From contig QQXM01000008.1 of NCBI GenBank assembly GCA_014610835.1, positions 1 to 64,000 on the forward strand: a stretch of DNA of 64,000 nt, written 5' to 3'. The notes beneath the pieces are model-generated. The model did not search any database. It had not been told where the DNA came from and worked only from the letters and a program-made list of their open reading frames with translations. Each line of letters opens with the position of its first letter. Position 1 is the first letter of the stretch. Shown one piece after another: positions 45,344 through 53,510 of the stretch. This DNA comes from Erysipelotrichaceae bacterium 7770_A6. Lineage in GTDB: Bacteria; Bacillota_I; Bacilli_A; Erysipelotrichales; Erysipelotrichaceae. Made by a program: the position numbers and the translations under genes.

Positions 45344-46705
45344 ATGGAAAATACAAAACAAATTGATTCACAATATCAAAGAATGACACAGACACCTGTG
45401 TCAAAACTCATTTTATCTCTAGGTCTGCCTACGGTGATCAGTATGCTTGTAACAAGCATCTACAATATGGCAGATACCTACTTTGTAGGAACACTTGGAA
45501 CAAGTGCATCTGGCGCTACAGGAATTGTTTTTGGACTCATGGCAATCTTGCAGGCATTTGGATTTATGTTTGGACATGGTGCAGGTGCAAATATCGCAAG
45601 AAAACTAGGCAATCATGACGTACAAAGTGCAAAAGAATATGCATCCACTTCTTTCTGGTGTTCAATTCTTATAGGTGTTTTAATCATGATTTTTGGACTT
45701 CTTTTCATTGATCCATTCATGAGACTGTTAGGAAGTACATCAACAATTCTTCCATACGCACGTACCTATGGTATCTACATTCTGATTGCTGGTGCAGCAA
45801 TGACTAGCAGCTGTGTCATGAATAACATTCTTCGCTATGAAGGAAAAGCATTCTTTGCGATGATTGGCTTAACACTTGGTGGCGTATTGAATATCTTTGG
45901 TGACTATATCCTGATTAATATCTTTCATATGGGAATTGCAGGTGCTGGCTTATCCACTGCCATATCTCAATATATTTCCATGTTTGTATTAATAATTCCT
46001 TATCTACGAGGAAGAACACAATCTAGTTTTCATCTCAAAGATTTTTCAACAAGACGCATTGTATATCAAGATATCATTTCTACAGGAATGCCTTCATTAT
46101 TCCGTCAAGGCTTAAACTCTGTTTCAACAATGGTATTAAATGGAACAGCTGGTATTTATGGAGATGCTGCAGTTGCAGCTATTTCTATTGTGACGCGTAT
46201 CATCAATTTCATGTTCTGTATCGCAATTGGTATCGGACAAGGATTCCAGCCTGTTTCTGCATTTAACTATGGTGCAAAATACTATTCTAGAGTGAAGCAA
46301 GGATTCTTCTTTGCGATGAAACTTGGAACATTGATTATGATCGTCTTGTCCATATTTTCATTTTTCAATACTTCTTCACTCGTATCTATTTTCAGAGATG
46401 ATCCAGAAGTCATCAAAATTGGTGTTAGAACACTACACTGGTATTCCATTTCACTCATATTGATGCCAATTACAATGTATGGAAATATGCTGTTTCAATC
46501 CATCGGAAAAGCAAAAGTTGCTTCTTTTTTAGCAGCACTGCGCTCTGGCTTATCCCTCATTCCATGTATTGTTATCCTGAATGCATGCTTTGGACTGAAT
46601 GGTCTAGAAACAGCACAATCCATTTCTGAAATCATTGCTTCTATTATTACCCTTCCATTTATCATTCATTTCTTTCAGAAAATGCCAGAAGATCACAAAG
46701 ACTAA
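45344..46705 (+). CDS. MATE-family efflux transporter
   Basis: Cation-coupled multidrug or metabolite exporter of 453 aa with twelve hydrophobic segments. The two MatE halves are seen: LILSLGLPTVISMLVTSIYN plus ADTYFVGTLG in the first, GMPSLFRQGLNSVSTMVLN plus FQPVSAFNYGAK in the second. The start was moved to the ATG 7 nt behind TATAAT. A strong terminator follows. The substrate is unknown. Confidence 0.92.
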   Translation: MENTKQIDSQYQRMTQTPVSKLILSLGLPTVISMLVTSIYNMADTYFVGTLGTSASGATGIVFGLMAILQAFGFMFGHGAGANIARKLGNHDVQSAKEYASTSFWCSILIGVLIMIFGLLFIDPFMRLLGSTSTILPYARTYGIYILIAGAAMTSSCVMNNILRYEGKAFFAMIGLTLGGVLNIFGDYILINIFHMGIAGAGLSTAISQYISMFVLIIPYLRGRTQSSFHLKDFSTRRIVYQDIISTGMPSLFRQGLNSVSTMVLNGTAGIYGDAAVAAISIVTRIINFMFCIAIGIGQGFQPVSAFNYGAKYYSRVKQGFFFAMKLGTLIMIVLSIFSFFNTSSLVSIFRDDPEVIKIGVRTLHWYSISLILMPITMYGNMLFQSIGKAKVASFLAALRSGLSLIPCIVILNACFGLNGLETAQSISEIIASIITLPFIIHFFQKMPEDHKD

Positions 46706-46733
46706 AGGGATGCAATCTGCATCCCTTGTTTTT
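46705..46733 (+). terminator. Terminator of the MATE gene
   Basis: AAGGGATGCA and TGCATCCCTT with loop ATC, followed by GTTTTT. Confidence 0.9.
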
Positions 46734-46829
46734 AATTTCCACTTCGAGCGTAAACTGTACTTTTGCCTTGTAACAAGAAAGAATCATCCTTGTCAAATAC
46801 TGAACGAACAGTTTATTTTGTCCTTTTTC

Positions 46830-47627
46830 TTATCTATAATAGATTTTTGATCCTTCTTCCACAGAATGTAATAGCCATGTATTCCCACCAATAATACTGT
46901 GACTGCCAACGACCGTATTACCACCTAAAATCGTAGCATTCGCATAGATCACAACATAATTCCCAATATCTGGATGACGTTTTCCAGACTTTAATGGATT
47001 TCCATTTTCATCCAGATCAAAGCTTTTTGCCCCAATTGTCACACCTTGATACAGTTTTACGTGATGACCAATCGTTGCTGTTTCTCCAATGACGATTCCA
47101 GTTCCATGATCAATGCAGAAATATTCATCAATCACTGCACCTGGATTAATATCAATTCCTGTTTTTTCATGTGCATATTCACTCATGATACGAGGAATAT
47201 ATGGAATTGATAAACGGTATAATTCATGTGCGATACGATAAATATTCGTCGCATAGAAACCAGGATAGCATAACAGCACCTCTGCTTTGCTTTTCGCTGC
47301 TGGATCGCCATCATAGATTGCCTGAATATCTGTTAATAGTTTCTTCTTGATTAAAGGCAGACAGTTAAGAAACGTATCTGTCAGTTCATCTACCTGTGCA
47401 GTACTTCTATGATCAAAAGCTAAACATGTTCGAATTTCATACCGTAATGCCTGTTCCAGTTCAATACATGCTTCTTCTTGTGAAAGATCAGAGTAGTGAT
47501 AAAAATCAGGAAACAGAACAACCTGTGAAAGCTTGATGATAGAAATGATCCTTCTTCTTTCAGGCAATATCTGTTTATCATTTTTAATCAGATTTAATTC
47601 ATTCAATACATTACGATTTCCACTCAT
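46830..47627 (-). CDS. cysE: Serine O-acetyltransferase
   Basis: Makes O-acetylserine from serine and acetyl-CoA, the first step of cysteine synthesis; 265 aa. The C-terminal left-handed beta helix is evident in GIDINPGAVIDEYFCIDHG, TGIVIGETATIGHHVKLYQG and IYANATILGGNTVVG. The N-terminal helical domain is long, as in EpsC-like and plant forms. The ATG lies just before the end of cysK with GGAG upstream; a longer frame overlapping cysK is rejected. It is under the cysteine leader described below. Confidence 0.94.
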   Translation of the reverse strand: MSGNRNVLNELNLIKNDKQILPERRRIISIIKLSQVVLFPDFYHYSDLSQEEACIELEQALRYEIRTCLAFDHRSTAQVDELTDTFLNCLPLIKKKLLTDIQAIYDGDPAAKSKAEVLLCYPGFYATNIYRIAHELYRLSIPYIPRIMSEYAHEKTGIDINPGAVIDEYFCIDHGTGIVIGETATIGHHVKLYQGVTIGAKSFDLDENGNPLKSGKRHPDIGNYVVIYANATILGGNTVVGSHSIIGGNTWLLHSVEEGSKIYYR

Positions 47628-47628
47628 T

Positions 47629-48564
47629 TCATTCTCCAAATAAATCCGTTGACAAATATCGATCTCCACTGTCTGGAAGCAATACAACAATTGTCTTTCC
47701 TTTGTTTTCTTCTTTCTTCGCAAGTTCAATTGCAGCATACACTGCTGCACCACTGGAAATTCCTACAAGTACACCTTCCTTGTGACCAACCAGTCTTCCT
47801 GTTGTAAATGCATCTTCATTTTTCACACGAACAATTGCATCATAAATATCTGTATCCAATACCTTTGGAACAAATCCTGCACCAATTCCCTGAATCTTAT
47901 GCGCGCCAGCCTTTTCACCAGACAATACTGCAGAAGAATCCGGTTCAATCGCAATCACTTTCAGATCTTTGATCTTTTCCTTCAGATATTTGCCTGTCCC
48001 TGTAATTGTTCCGCCAGTTCCAACTCCAGCAACGAAGTAATCCACATTCCCATCCGTATCTGCATAGATTTCTGGACCAGTTGTTTCATAATGTGCTTTC
48101 CAGTTAGCTTCATTATCAAACTGTCCAGCAATCCATGCACCTTCTGTTTCCTTCGCAATTTCATTTGCTTTTTCAATTGCGCCCTTCATTCCTTTAGATC
48201 CATCTGATAAAACAAGTTCAGCACCATACGCTTTCATCAGTTTTCTTCTTTCAACAGACATTGTCTCTGGCATTACAATAATGACGCGATAGCCTTTACT
48301 TGTACCGACAGAAGCAAGTCCAATACCAGTATTTCCAGAAGTTGGTTCAATGATAACAGAGCCTTGTTTCAATATTTCTTTTTCTTCTGCATCTTCGATC
48401 ATTTTTTTCGCAATTCTGTCTTTTACAGATCCAGTAGCATTGAAATATTCAAGCTTTGCAATGATTTTTGCCTGTAAACCCAATTCTTTTTCAATGTGTG
48501 TCAACTCCATCATTGATGTATGTCCAATTAGTTCTGTAACGGATGTTTTAATGTTTTTCATCAT
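47629..48564 (-). CDS. cysK: Cysteine synthase (O-acetylserine sulfhydrylase)
   Basis: PLP enzyme of 311 aa that makes cysteine from O-acetylserine and sulfide. The PLP lysine is in NATGSVKDRIAKKM (about residue 46), the substrate loop is EPTSGNTGIGLA, and the phosphate loop is VGTGGTITGTGKYL. GISSGAAVYAA is also typical. AGAGG precedes the double ATG. It is translated together with cysE. The 200-nt leader carries a Cys-rich peptide and a terminator. Confidence 0.96.
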   Translation of the reverse strand: MMKNIKTSVTELIGHTSMMELTHIEKELGLQAKIIAKLEYFNATGSVKDRIAKKMIEDAEEKEILKQGSVIIEPTSGNTGIGLASVGTSKGYRVIIVMPETMSVERRKLMKAYGAELVLSDGSKGMKGAIEKANEIAKETEGAWIAGQFDNEANWKAHYETTGPEIYADTDGNVDYFVAGVGTGGTITGTGKYLKEKIKDLKVIAIEPDSSAVLSGEKAGAHKIQGIGAGFVPKVLDTDIYDAIVRVKNEDAFTTGRLVGHKEGVLVGISSGAAVYAAIELAKKEENKGKTIVVLLPDSGDRYLSTDLFGE

Positions 48565-48605
48565 TTATTCCTCTTTTCTTACACGTTTCAAGTACCAACA
48601 TACTA

Positions 48606-48663
48606 GATATATTGATCCTGAAACAAATAAGAAAAAGACCGAGGATCAATATATCTCTCGGTC
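48606..48663 (-). promoter_or_regulatory. Alternative hairpins of the cysKE attenuator
   Basis: On the minus-strand RNA, CCGAGAG (48661-48655) can pair with CTCTCGG inside the leader ORF (48724-48718). GACCGAG (48663-48657) can instead pair with CTCGGTC (48643-48637) to form the terminator. GATATATTGATCCT (48655-48642) can pair perfectly over 14 bp with AGGATCAATATATC (48619-48606). These pairings exclude one another. Confidence 0.7.
48631..48663 (-). terminator. Leader terminator upstream of cysK
   Basis: GACCGAG and CTCGGTC form a 7-bp stem with a 13-nt loop, followed by TTTTTC. It lies between the leader peptide and cysK, so it must be read through for cysK expression. Confidence 0.75.
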
Positions 48664-48693
48664 ATATTTACTCTAACAGCTTATATGTGTTGT

Positions 48694-48774
48694 TTAAAAC
48701 AACTCTGCATGAGAAATCCGAGAGCCTGAATTAAAACAACAACAGCAATTTAACACAGCAACATTGTTTTTCAT
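48694..48774 (-). CDS. Polycysteine leader peptide of the cysKE operon
   Basis: A 26-codon ORF with a strong ribosome site (GAAAGGAGAG, about 6-8 nt before the ATG). Residues 9-13 read NCCCC: four consecutive Cys codons (TGC TGT TGT TGT) at codons 10-13. The peptide ends 30 nt before the attenuator terminator. Eleven nucleotides after the last Cys codon lies CTCTCGG, which can pair with the 5' arm of the terminator. The layout is that of amino acid attenuators such as trp or his: stalling at Cys codons when charged tRNA-Cys is scarce would favour antitermination. The peptide itself probably has no other function. Its expression is predicted, not shown. Confidence 0.75.
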   Translation of the reverse strand: MKNNVAVLNCCCCFNSGSRISHAELF

Positions 48775-48836
48775 AAGTCTCTCTCCTTTCTCGTCAGTAC
48801 TTTTAACAACTATAAATTAATACGCAAGAAAACAAA

Positions 48837-48842
48837 TGTCAA
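48837..48842 (-). promoter_or_regulatory. -35 box of the cysKE leader promoter
   Basis: A consensus TTGACA on the minus strand; the -10 is less clear (TAATTT at 48819-48814 with a 17-bp spacer). Confidence 0.5.
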
Positions 48843-48896
48843 TCAATGTGATTTATCATTTGTAAATTTTACAAATCACGCAAGAATTAATTTACA

Positions 48897-49715
48897 TTAT
48901 TTTACAATACCTAATTGTTCCAGTACAACCGCAACACCATCATCTATACAAGCTGGTGCAACAATATCTGCATGCTTTTGAACATCATCCTTCGCATTTC
49001 CTAAAGCAACACCAATATAGGCAGGTTCAATAAATGGTGTATCATTTCCCGCATCACCAAAAGCAATGACATTATCCCATGTTAAACCATATTCTTTTAA
49101 TGCACGATTGACAGAAATAGACTTGTTAATATCTTTCAGGAATACGTCATAGCCATCTTTATAAGACCATGCAAACTTCAAATCTGGAAGTGTAGCAGAA
49201 AAACGATCAATGATAGATTCATCTCCAATCAAAAATGTACCAAGAGGCAATCCATGTTCTAAGTGATGTTTTCTTTCTTTTGTATCATCAATCACAGTAT
49301 GATCCCATGGTGTATCTTTTTTTATGTAGCCATCAACAAACTTCTGATGATTTGCATACGTTACAATACGATCTTCAAATTTAAAACCCAGTCCAATATC
49401 ATGCTTAATACAAATATCAGTAATTGCATCCATATCCTCCTTCTTCATTGGATGCTTCTCAATTGTATTTCCATCATGATCTACTAAGCAGGCACCATTG
49501 ATTGTTCCAATCAGATCCATTGGAAGATCACGAAATAAAGATGGTGGTAAAAATGTATAGTGTCTGCCAGTATTTACCATCACTTTGATACCTTGATCTA
49601 ATGCCTTATGAAAGTCTTCTTTCAAACGTGCAGAAATTTCATATTTCCCTGCCGGAAGGATCGTGTTATCAATATCTACAACGATCAATTTAATTTGTTC
49701 TATGTTTTTATCCAT
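48897..49715 (-). CDS. Cof-type HAD-IIB phosphatase
   Basis: Phosphatase of 272 aa. Motif I is VVDIDNTILPAG, motif II is in VNTGRHY, and motif IV is AFGDAGNDTPFIEPA, with an IIB cap between about 85 and 190. The start has no Shine-Dalgarno but lies 6 nt behind TGaTAGAAT. It stands alone between the cysteine leader and a tRNA gene. The substrate is unknown. Confidence 0.9.
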   Translation of the reverse strand: MDKNIEQIKLIVVDIDNTILPAGKYEISARLKEDFHKALDQGIKVMVNTGRHYTFLPPSLFRDLPMDLIGTINGACLVDHDGNTIEKHPMKKEDMDAITDICIKHDIGLGFKFEDRIVTYANHQKFVDGYIKKDTPWDHTVIDDTKERKHHLEHGLPLGTFLIGDESIIDRFSATLPDLKFAWSYKDGYDVFLKDINKSISVNRALKEYGLTWDNVIAFGDAGNDTPFIEPAYIGVALGNAKDDVQKHADIVAPACIDDGVAVVLEQLGIVK

Positions 49716-49721
49716 GGAAAT

Positions 49722-49730
49722 ATTCTATCA
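49722..49730 (-). promoter_or_regulatory. Extended -10 promoter of the HAD gene, predicted leaderless
   Basis: TGaTAGAAT on the minus strand, then 6 nt and ATG. Confidence 0.6.
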
Positions 49731-49756
49731 CAAGCTGTAAAATAATATTTGGTTTT

Positions 49757-49833
49757 GTGCTCGTAGCTCAATTGGATAGAGTGTTGGCCTCCGAAGCCGA
49801 AGGTTGCGGATTCGAACTCCGTCGAGCACACCA
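49757..49833 (+). tRNA. tRNA-Arg, anticodon CCG
   Basis: A complete cloverleaf of 77 nt. The acceptor is GTGCTCG with CGAGCAC, the D arm GCTC with GAGT, the anticodon stem TTGGC with GCCGA around loop CTCCGAA (anticodon CCG at 49791-49793), and the T arm GCGGA-TTCGAAC-TCCGT. The discriminator A and an encoded CCA end follow. It reads CGG codons. A terminator lies directly behind. Confidence 0.97.
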
Positions 49834-49837
49834 TGAT

Positions 49838-49866
49838 AAAAGGGATTCCAGCGAATCCCTTTTAAT
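49838..49866. terminator. Terminator after tRNA-Arg and the lipid kinase gene
   Basis: AAAAGGGATTC and GAATCCCTTTT with loop CAGC; it overlaps the end of the convergent kinase gene. Confidence 0.85.
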
Positions 49867-50821
49867 TTAGCATTTGTAATTTTTCTTTAAGAAGATGAAT
49901 TTGAATATGCGTTGATTGACAATTCACTTCTCCATCCGTATGTACCCACATTGGTTTTTCTACTTTGATCTCAATTTCCTTTGCTTTCATTTCCGTTACA
50001 CCTTTAAATTTCAGATGTTTTCCAGAATATGCATACGGAAAGATACGGAAGAAATCAAATTGAGATAAGTGATTGCCAACACATACATCTAATAAACCAT
50101 CATCACTTTCAGCATGTGGACAAAACTGGAATCCTCCACCCTCATATTTTGTATTCATACATACAGAAAACAGTAGCGCTGGAAATGCATATTCTTTTCC
50201 ATCTGCGATGATAGTAGATGGAATCCGTTTTGTTGAAGCAATGATACGAATCGCAGTCATAATATATACAAGCTTTCCTAAATATATTTTATTCAGGATT
50301 TTCTTAGCTTTAGAAATCTGTGCTTCTTCACAAATATGTGCATCAAAACCAATACCGCTGGAAATATTGAAGCGATGATGTACATAACCATCTTCACTTG
50401 TTTCTTCTTTCTGTAAAATATTTTCTTGATTCAGATATACAACTTCTCCAACATCCATACAGCGATGTACTTTTCCTTGTAGAATCTGTTTTGTACAGGT
50501 TTCTAAATCTTTTGAAATATGCAGTCCTTTCGCTAGATCGTTCGCACTGCCGCAAGGAATATAGCCAATTCTAGTATTCTCAAAATCAACAATACCATTC
50601 ACTGCCAGATTCATTGTTCCATCCCCTCCAACAACAATGATGTTTCTTTTTTCATGTGTTGAAGTCAGATCTCTCATAATTTCTGGAATGTTATATTCCA
50701 ATGTTGAAAAATGAACATTGTAGTCTACATTTGCAGCCTGAAAAATTGGCTCAATTGTACGTAGCCAAACCTTTTTCACTCTGCCGGAAGCTGCTGCTGG
50801 ATTGATCACTACATCAAACAT
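49862..50821 (-). CDS. Diacylglycerol kinase-family lipid kinase
   Basis: Soluble lipid kinase of 319 aa (DagK/YegS/BmrU group) that phosphorylates diacylglycerol or a similar lipid. The nucleotide motif is IVVGGDGTMNLAVNG (about 57-71), followed by GYIPCGSANDLAKGL and, in the second domain, GGGFQFCPHAESDDGLLDV. GAGG precedes the ATG, 4 nt after the RNase Z stop, so the two are co-transcribed. The natural lipid is not certain. Confidence 0.9.
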   Translation of the reverse strand: MFDVVINPAAASGRVKKVWLRTIEPIFQAANVDYNVHFSTLEYNIPEIMRDLTSTHEKRNIIVVGGDGTMNLAVNGIVDFENTRIGYIPCGSANDLAKGLHISKDLETCTKQILQGKVHRCMDVGEVVYLNQENILQKEETSEDGYVHHRFNISSGIGFDAHICEEAQISKAKKILNKIYLGKLVYIMTAIRIIASTKRIPSTIIADGKEYAFPALLFSVCMNTKYEGGGFQFCPHAESDDGLLDVCVGNHLSQFDFFRIFPYAYSGKHLKFKGVTEMKAKEIEIKVEKPMWVHTDGEVNCQSTHIQIHLLKEKLQMLN

Positions 50822-50824
50822 AGA

Positions 50825-51736
50825 TTATTCCTCACTGAAAGATAAATCGATTCTCTCCCCATCCTTGCTGATGACTGCCTGCGGGAAAAGCTGTTGAACC
50901 ATTTCTTCATAGATCCATGGATCATGCATACTTGGAGAATAATGGGTAAACCATAATTGCTTAACATTCGCATTTTTCGCAATTTCTGCACTCTCCTGCA
51001 TCATCATATGCTTATTCAGTTTTGATTTTTCTTTCTTTTCTTCATCACCATACATACCTTCCGCAATCATCAGATCTGCATCCTGTGCATACTTTCTAAT
51101 CGATTCCGTAGGTCGCGTATCTGTTGTATACAGGAAATGAATTCCTTTTCTTTCTTCTGCTAAAACCATGTCAGAAGTATATGTAACGCCATCGATTTCA
51201 ACAGAATCATTTTTTTGCAGACGTCCCCAGGCTTTCATAGGAACATTATTTCTTTCTGCTTTTTCACGATCAAATTTAGGACTACGCGCATAATCAAAGG
51301 AAAAGCTGAAACATGGAACAGAATGTCTAACAGAAAAAGATGTAATCTTTAAACCATCAATTTCGTATATATTTTCTTTCTGTTCATATTCCACAAATTT
51401 AATTTCAAATGGAACATATCTAGCAATCAATAAAACACCTTTTAATAAGTCTTCCAGCCCCTTTGGACCATAGATTGTAATTGGTTCTGTTCGATCTGCT
51501 TTTGCCATGGATAATAATAACCCAGGAAGTCCTGCTGTATGATCCGCATGAAAATGCGTTAAAAATATCGCATCAATATGTCGACAAGACAATGTCTTGG
51601 CATTCAATGCAATCTGTGTTCCTTCTCCACAGTCAACAAGTATTTCATGACCATTCCATCTCACAAGCAAACTCGTTAAAAAACGATTTGGAAGTGGAAC
51701 AGTCCCACCAGTTCCTAACAAACAAATATCTATCAT
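50825..51736 (-). CDS. rnz: Ribonuclease Z (tRNA 3' endonuclease)
   Basis: Processes the 3' end of tRNA precursors; 303 aa. The zinc motif is FLTHFHADHTAGLPGL (about 60-75), with GTGGTVPLPNR at the N-terminus and the late WFTHYSPSM. The start was placed at MIDICLLGTGG. TGgTAAAAT lies 10 nt before this ATG, so the leader should be only a few nucleotides. It is first of two genes with the lipid kinase. An encoded CCA in the nearby tRNA does not exclude a role, as in other Firmicutes. Confidence 0.92.
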   Translation of the reverse strand: MIDICLLGTGGTVPLPNRFLTSLLVRWNGHEILVDCGEGTQIALNAKTLSCRHIDAIFLTHFHADHTAGLPGLLLSMAKADRTEPITIYGPKGLEDLLKGVLLIARYVPFEIKFVEYEQKENIYEIDGLKITSFSVRHSVPCFSFSFDYARSPKFDREKAERNNVPMKAWGRLQKNDSVEIDGVTYTSDMVLAEERKGIHFLYTTDTRPTESIRKYAQDADLMIAEGMYGDEEKKEKSKLNKHMMMQESAEIAKNANVKQLWFTHYSPSMHDPWIYEEMVQQLFPQAVISKDGERIDLSFSEE

Positions 51737-51760
51737 AAGTTCCACTATTTTACCATAAAA

Positions 51761-51784
51761 CAAAAAGACTTCCCATGGGAAGTC
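51761..51784 (-). terminator. Terminator of the pyrophosphatase gene
   Basis: GACTTCCC and GGGAAGTC, followed by TTTTTG on the minus strand. Confidence 0.8.
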
Positions 51785-51787
51785 CTC

Positions 51788-53422
51788 TTATAGATTCAAT
51801 AATACTTCAGAAAGTTTCGGCATTAACTGCTGCTTTCTAGAAATGATATTTGGATCAAAGCCTGAATGATCATCAAATGTTGTTTCAATTACAGAAGCAA
51901 CAACATGTGCCATAGGTCCATAGTAATAGAACATGGATCCATTTCCCATAACATCCGTGAATAACATAACCATGATATCCAGCTTGTTTTCCTGTTGTTC
52001 TTTTTCCATATTCTCAAGAAATTGTGGAAGGATCTTCTGTACTTCATCTTGTCTAGAGTAGTTTGTCTGACCAATCGCAAAATGGAATTTTCCGATCTGG
52101 TAGTTTTTCAAGTCTCGTGTCAAGATTTCATGTGGTGTTGCATCTTTCAACGAAATAGAAGCACCAAGCATTTCTCTTGCATACATTTCTACATCATCGA
52201 TTCCTGCAATTTCTGCAAGCCACTTCACAGTATCACGATCTTCCTGTTTTGTCGTTGCAGATTTAAAGTTCAATGTATCAGAGAGGATTGCTGACATCAA
52301 CAGTCCACTCATTGTACGATCTGGAAGCAAGCCATTTTCTTTATACAAAGAAGCAATGATCGTACATGTACTTCCACATTTATGATTGCGATATTCAATT
52401 GGCATCTGTGTTTGAATGTTGCCGATATGATGGTGGTCAACAATGGCAACAATTTCAGCCATATCAATATTCTGGAATGTCTGGTTCACTGCACTATGGT
52501 CAACCAAGGCAACCTTCAGTTTCTGATAGTTTCTTGTATGGTATCGAGAAATTGCACCAACGACTTCTCCTGCATCATTTAAAACAGGATAAGAACGTAC
52601 ACGTGAATGTCTCATCTTCATCGCAACATCTTCAACATATTCATTTTCATTAAATGTAATGATGTCTGTTGTCATGATTTGATCAACACTGTAGCTTTCT
52701 GTAATAACTCTTGCAGTATTCATCGTATCATTGATTGTTTCAATGATTGCACATCCCTTTTTCTTTGCTAAAGCAATTGTATCTTTAGATGCTTTCATAC
52801 CACATGTAATTACTAGACACTTGCATCCTCTTTCAATGACCATACGATGTTTTTCATCACCATTGGAAACAATAGAAATACCATCTTCCAGCACATAATA
52901 ATCCATATCTTCACGCTCTAATGTAATGATATGAATCACACCATTTGTCTTAAAATGCTCTGGTTCATAAATAATATTTCCACCAACAGTCCGTGCAATA
53001 TTGTCTAAAGAAGCCGTTGACATTAACGTAACAAGGTCTGTATCTGGATGCAGACGAACACTTGCAAGATTACTCGTTGTACAGATACCGCAAAGCTTAC
53101 CATTTTCATCATATACTTCCAATGAGCGGTTCTGTGTCTGCAGCATCAAATGCCATGCATGATGTACTGTTTCATTTTTCTGTATGATTGTAGGCGTATC
53201 AATTTCTATATCACGGATCTTTGCACGTGCATCCGTCATCAACAAAGGATTTTCAAGTCCAAATCTTTTCAAAATAAACTTAGTTTCTTCATTCAATGGA
53301 CCTTGTCTGCATGCAACTGCTGTTTTACCTAAATGATTCAAAAGATCAGCATAGGTAATCGCTGCACAGATTGCATCAGAATCAGGATGTCTATGTCCTG
53401 TTACATATATTTTCTCATTCAT
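51788..53422 (-). CDS. ppaC: Manganese-dependent inorganic pyrophosphatase with CBS and DRTGG domains
   Basis: Family II pyrophosphatase of 544 aa, against about 310 for the unregulated form. The DHH catalytic start is VTGHRHPDSDAIC and the second metal site is IVDHHHIGN. Between them lie a CBS motif (about 65-120), a DRTGG-like region (about 130-240) and a second CBS motif (about 250-305, MTTDIITFNEN to VVGAISRYH). The DHHA2 domain ends the protein. CBS-PPases of this layout are controlled by adenine nucleotides and diadenosine polyphosphates. The start MNEKIYVTGH was chosen by family alignment. It clears PPi in the cytosol. Confidence 0.93.
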   Translation of the reverse strand: MNEKIYVTGHRHPDSDAICAAITYADLLNHLGKTAVACRQGPLNEETKFILKRFGLENPLLMTDARAKIRDIEIDTPTIIQKNETVHHAWHLMLQTQNRSLEVYDENGKLCGICTTSNLASVRLHPDTDLVTLMSTASLDNIARTVGGNIIYEPEHFKTNGVIHIITLEREDMDYYVLEDGISIVSNGDEKHRMVIERGCKCLVITCGMKASKDTIALAKKKGCAIIETINDTMNTARVITESYSVDQIMTTDIITFNENEYVEDVAMKMRHSRVRSYPVLNDAGEVVGAISRYHTRNYQKLKVALVDHSAVNQTFQNIDMAEIVAIVDHHHIGNIQTQMPIEYRNHKCGSTCTIIASLYKENGLLPDRTMSGLLMSAILSDTLNFKSATTKQEDRDTVKWLAEIAGIDDVEMYAREMLGASISLKDATPHEILTRDLKNYQIGKFHFAIGQTNYSRQDEVQKILPQFLENMEKEQQENKLDIMVMLFTDVMGNGSMFYYYGPMAHVVASVIETTFDDHSGFDPNIISRKQQLMPKLSEVLLNL

Positions 53423-53468
53423 AAAATTTTTTATATACCCTCTAATCAATATTCTAACAAATATAGCA

Positions 53469-53500
53469 CAAAAAAAACCTTAAAGATTGATATCTCTAAG
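53469..53500 (-). terminator. Terminator of the map gene
   Basis: CTTAGAGAT and ATCTTTAAG pair with a G-U, followed by GTTTTTTTT on the minus strand. Confidence 0.7.
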
Positions 53501-53510
53501 ATTTCTTTGA

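Noticed and set aside
46734-46829. Small RNA or gene between the MATE terminator and cysE
   Set aside because: No ORF with a ribosome site and no stable hairpin with a T tract could be found; it looks like plain spacer.
47754-48207. 141-aa plus-strand ORF inside cysK
   Set aside because: Antisense shadow of the conserved cysK frame; Cys and Asn rich, with no motif.
48565-48900. T-box or SAM riboswitch upstream of cysK
   Set aside because: No T-box sequence (TGGNACCGCG type), no specifier-loop layout and no S-box core were found; the Cys-rich ORF explains the leader better.
49757-49833. tRNA-Arg as attachment site of an integrated element
   Set aside because: No integrase, no direct repeat of the tRNA 3' end and ordinary housekeeping genes on both sides.
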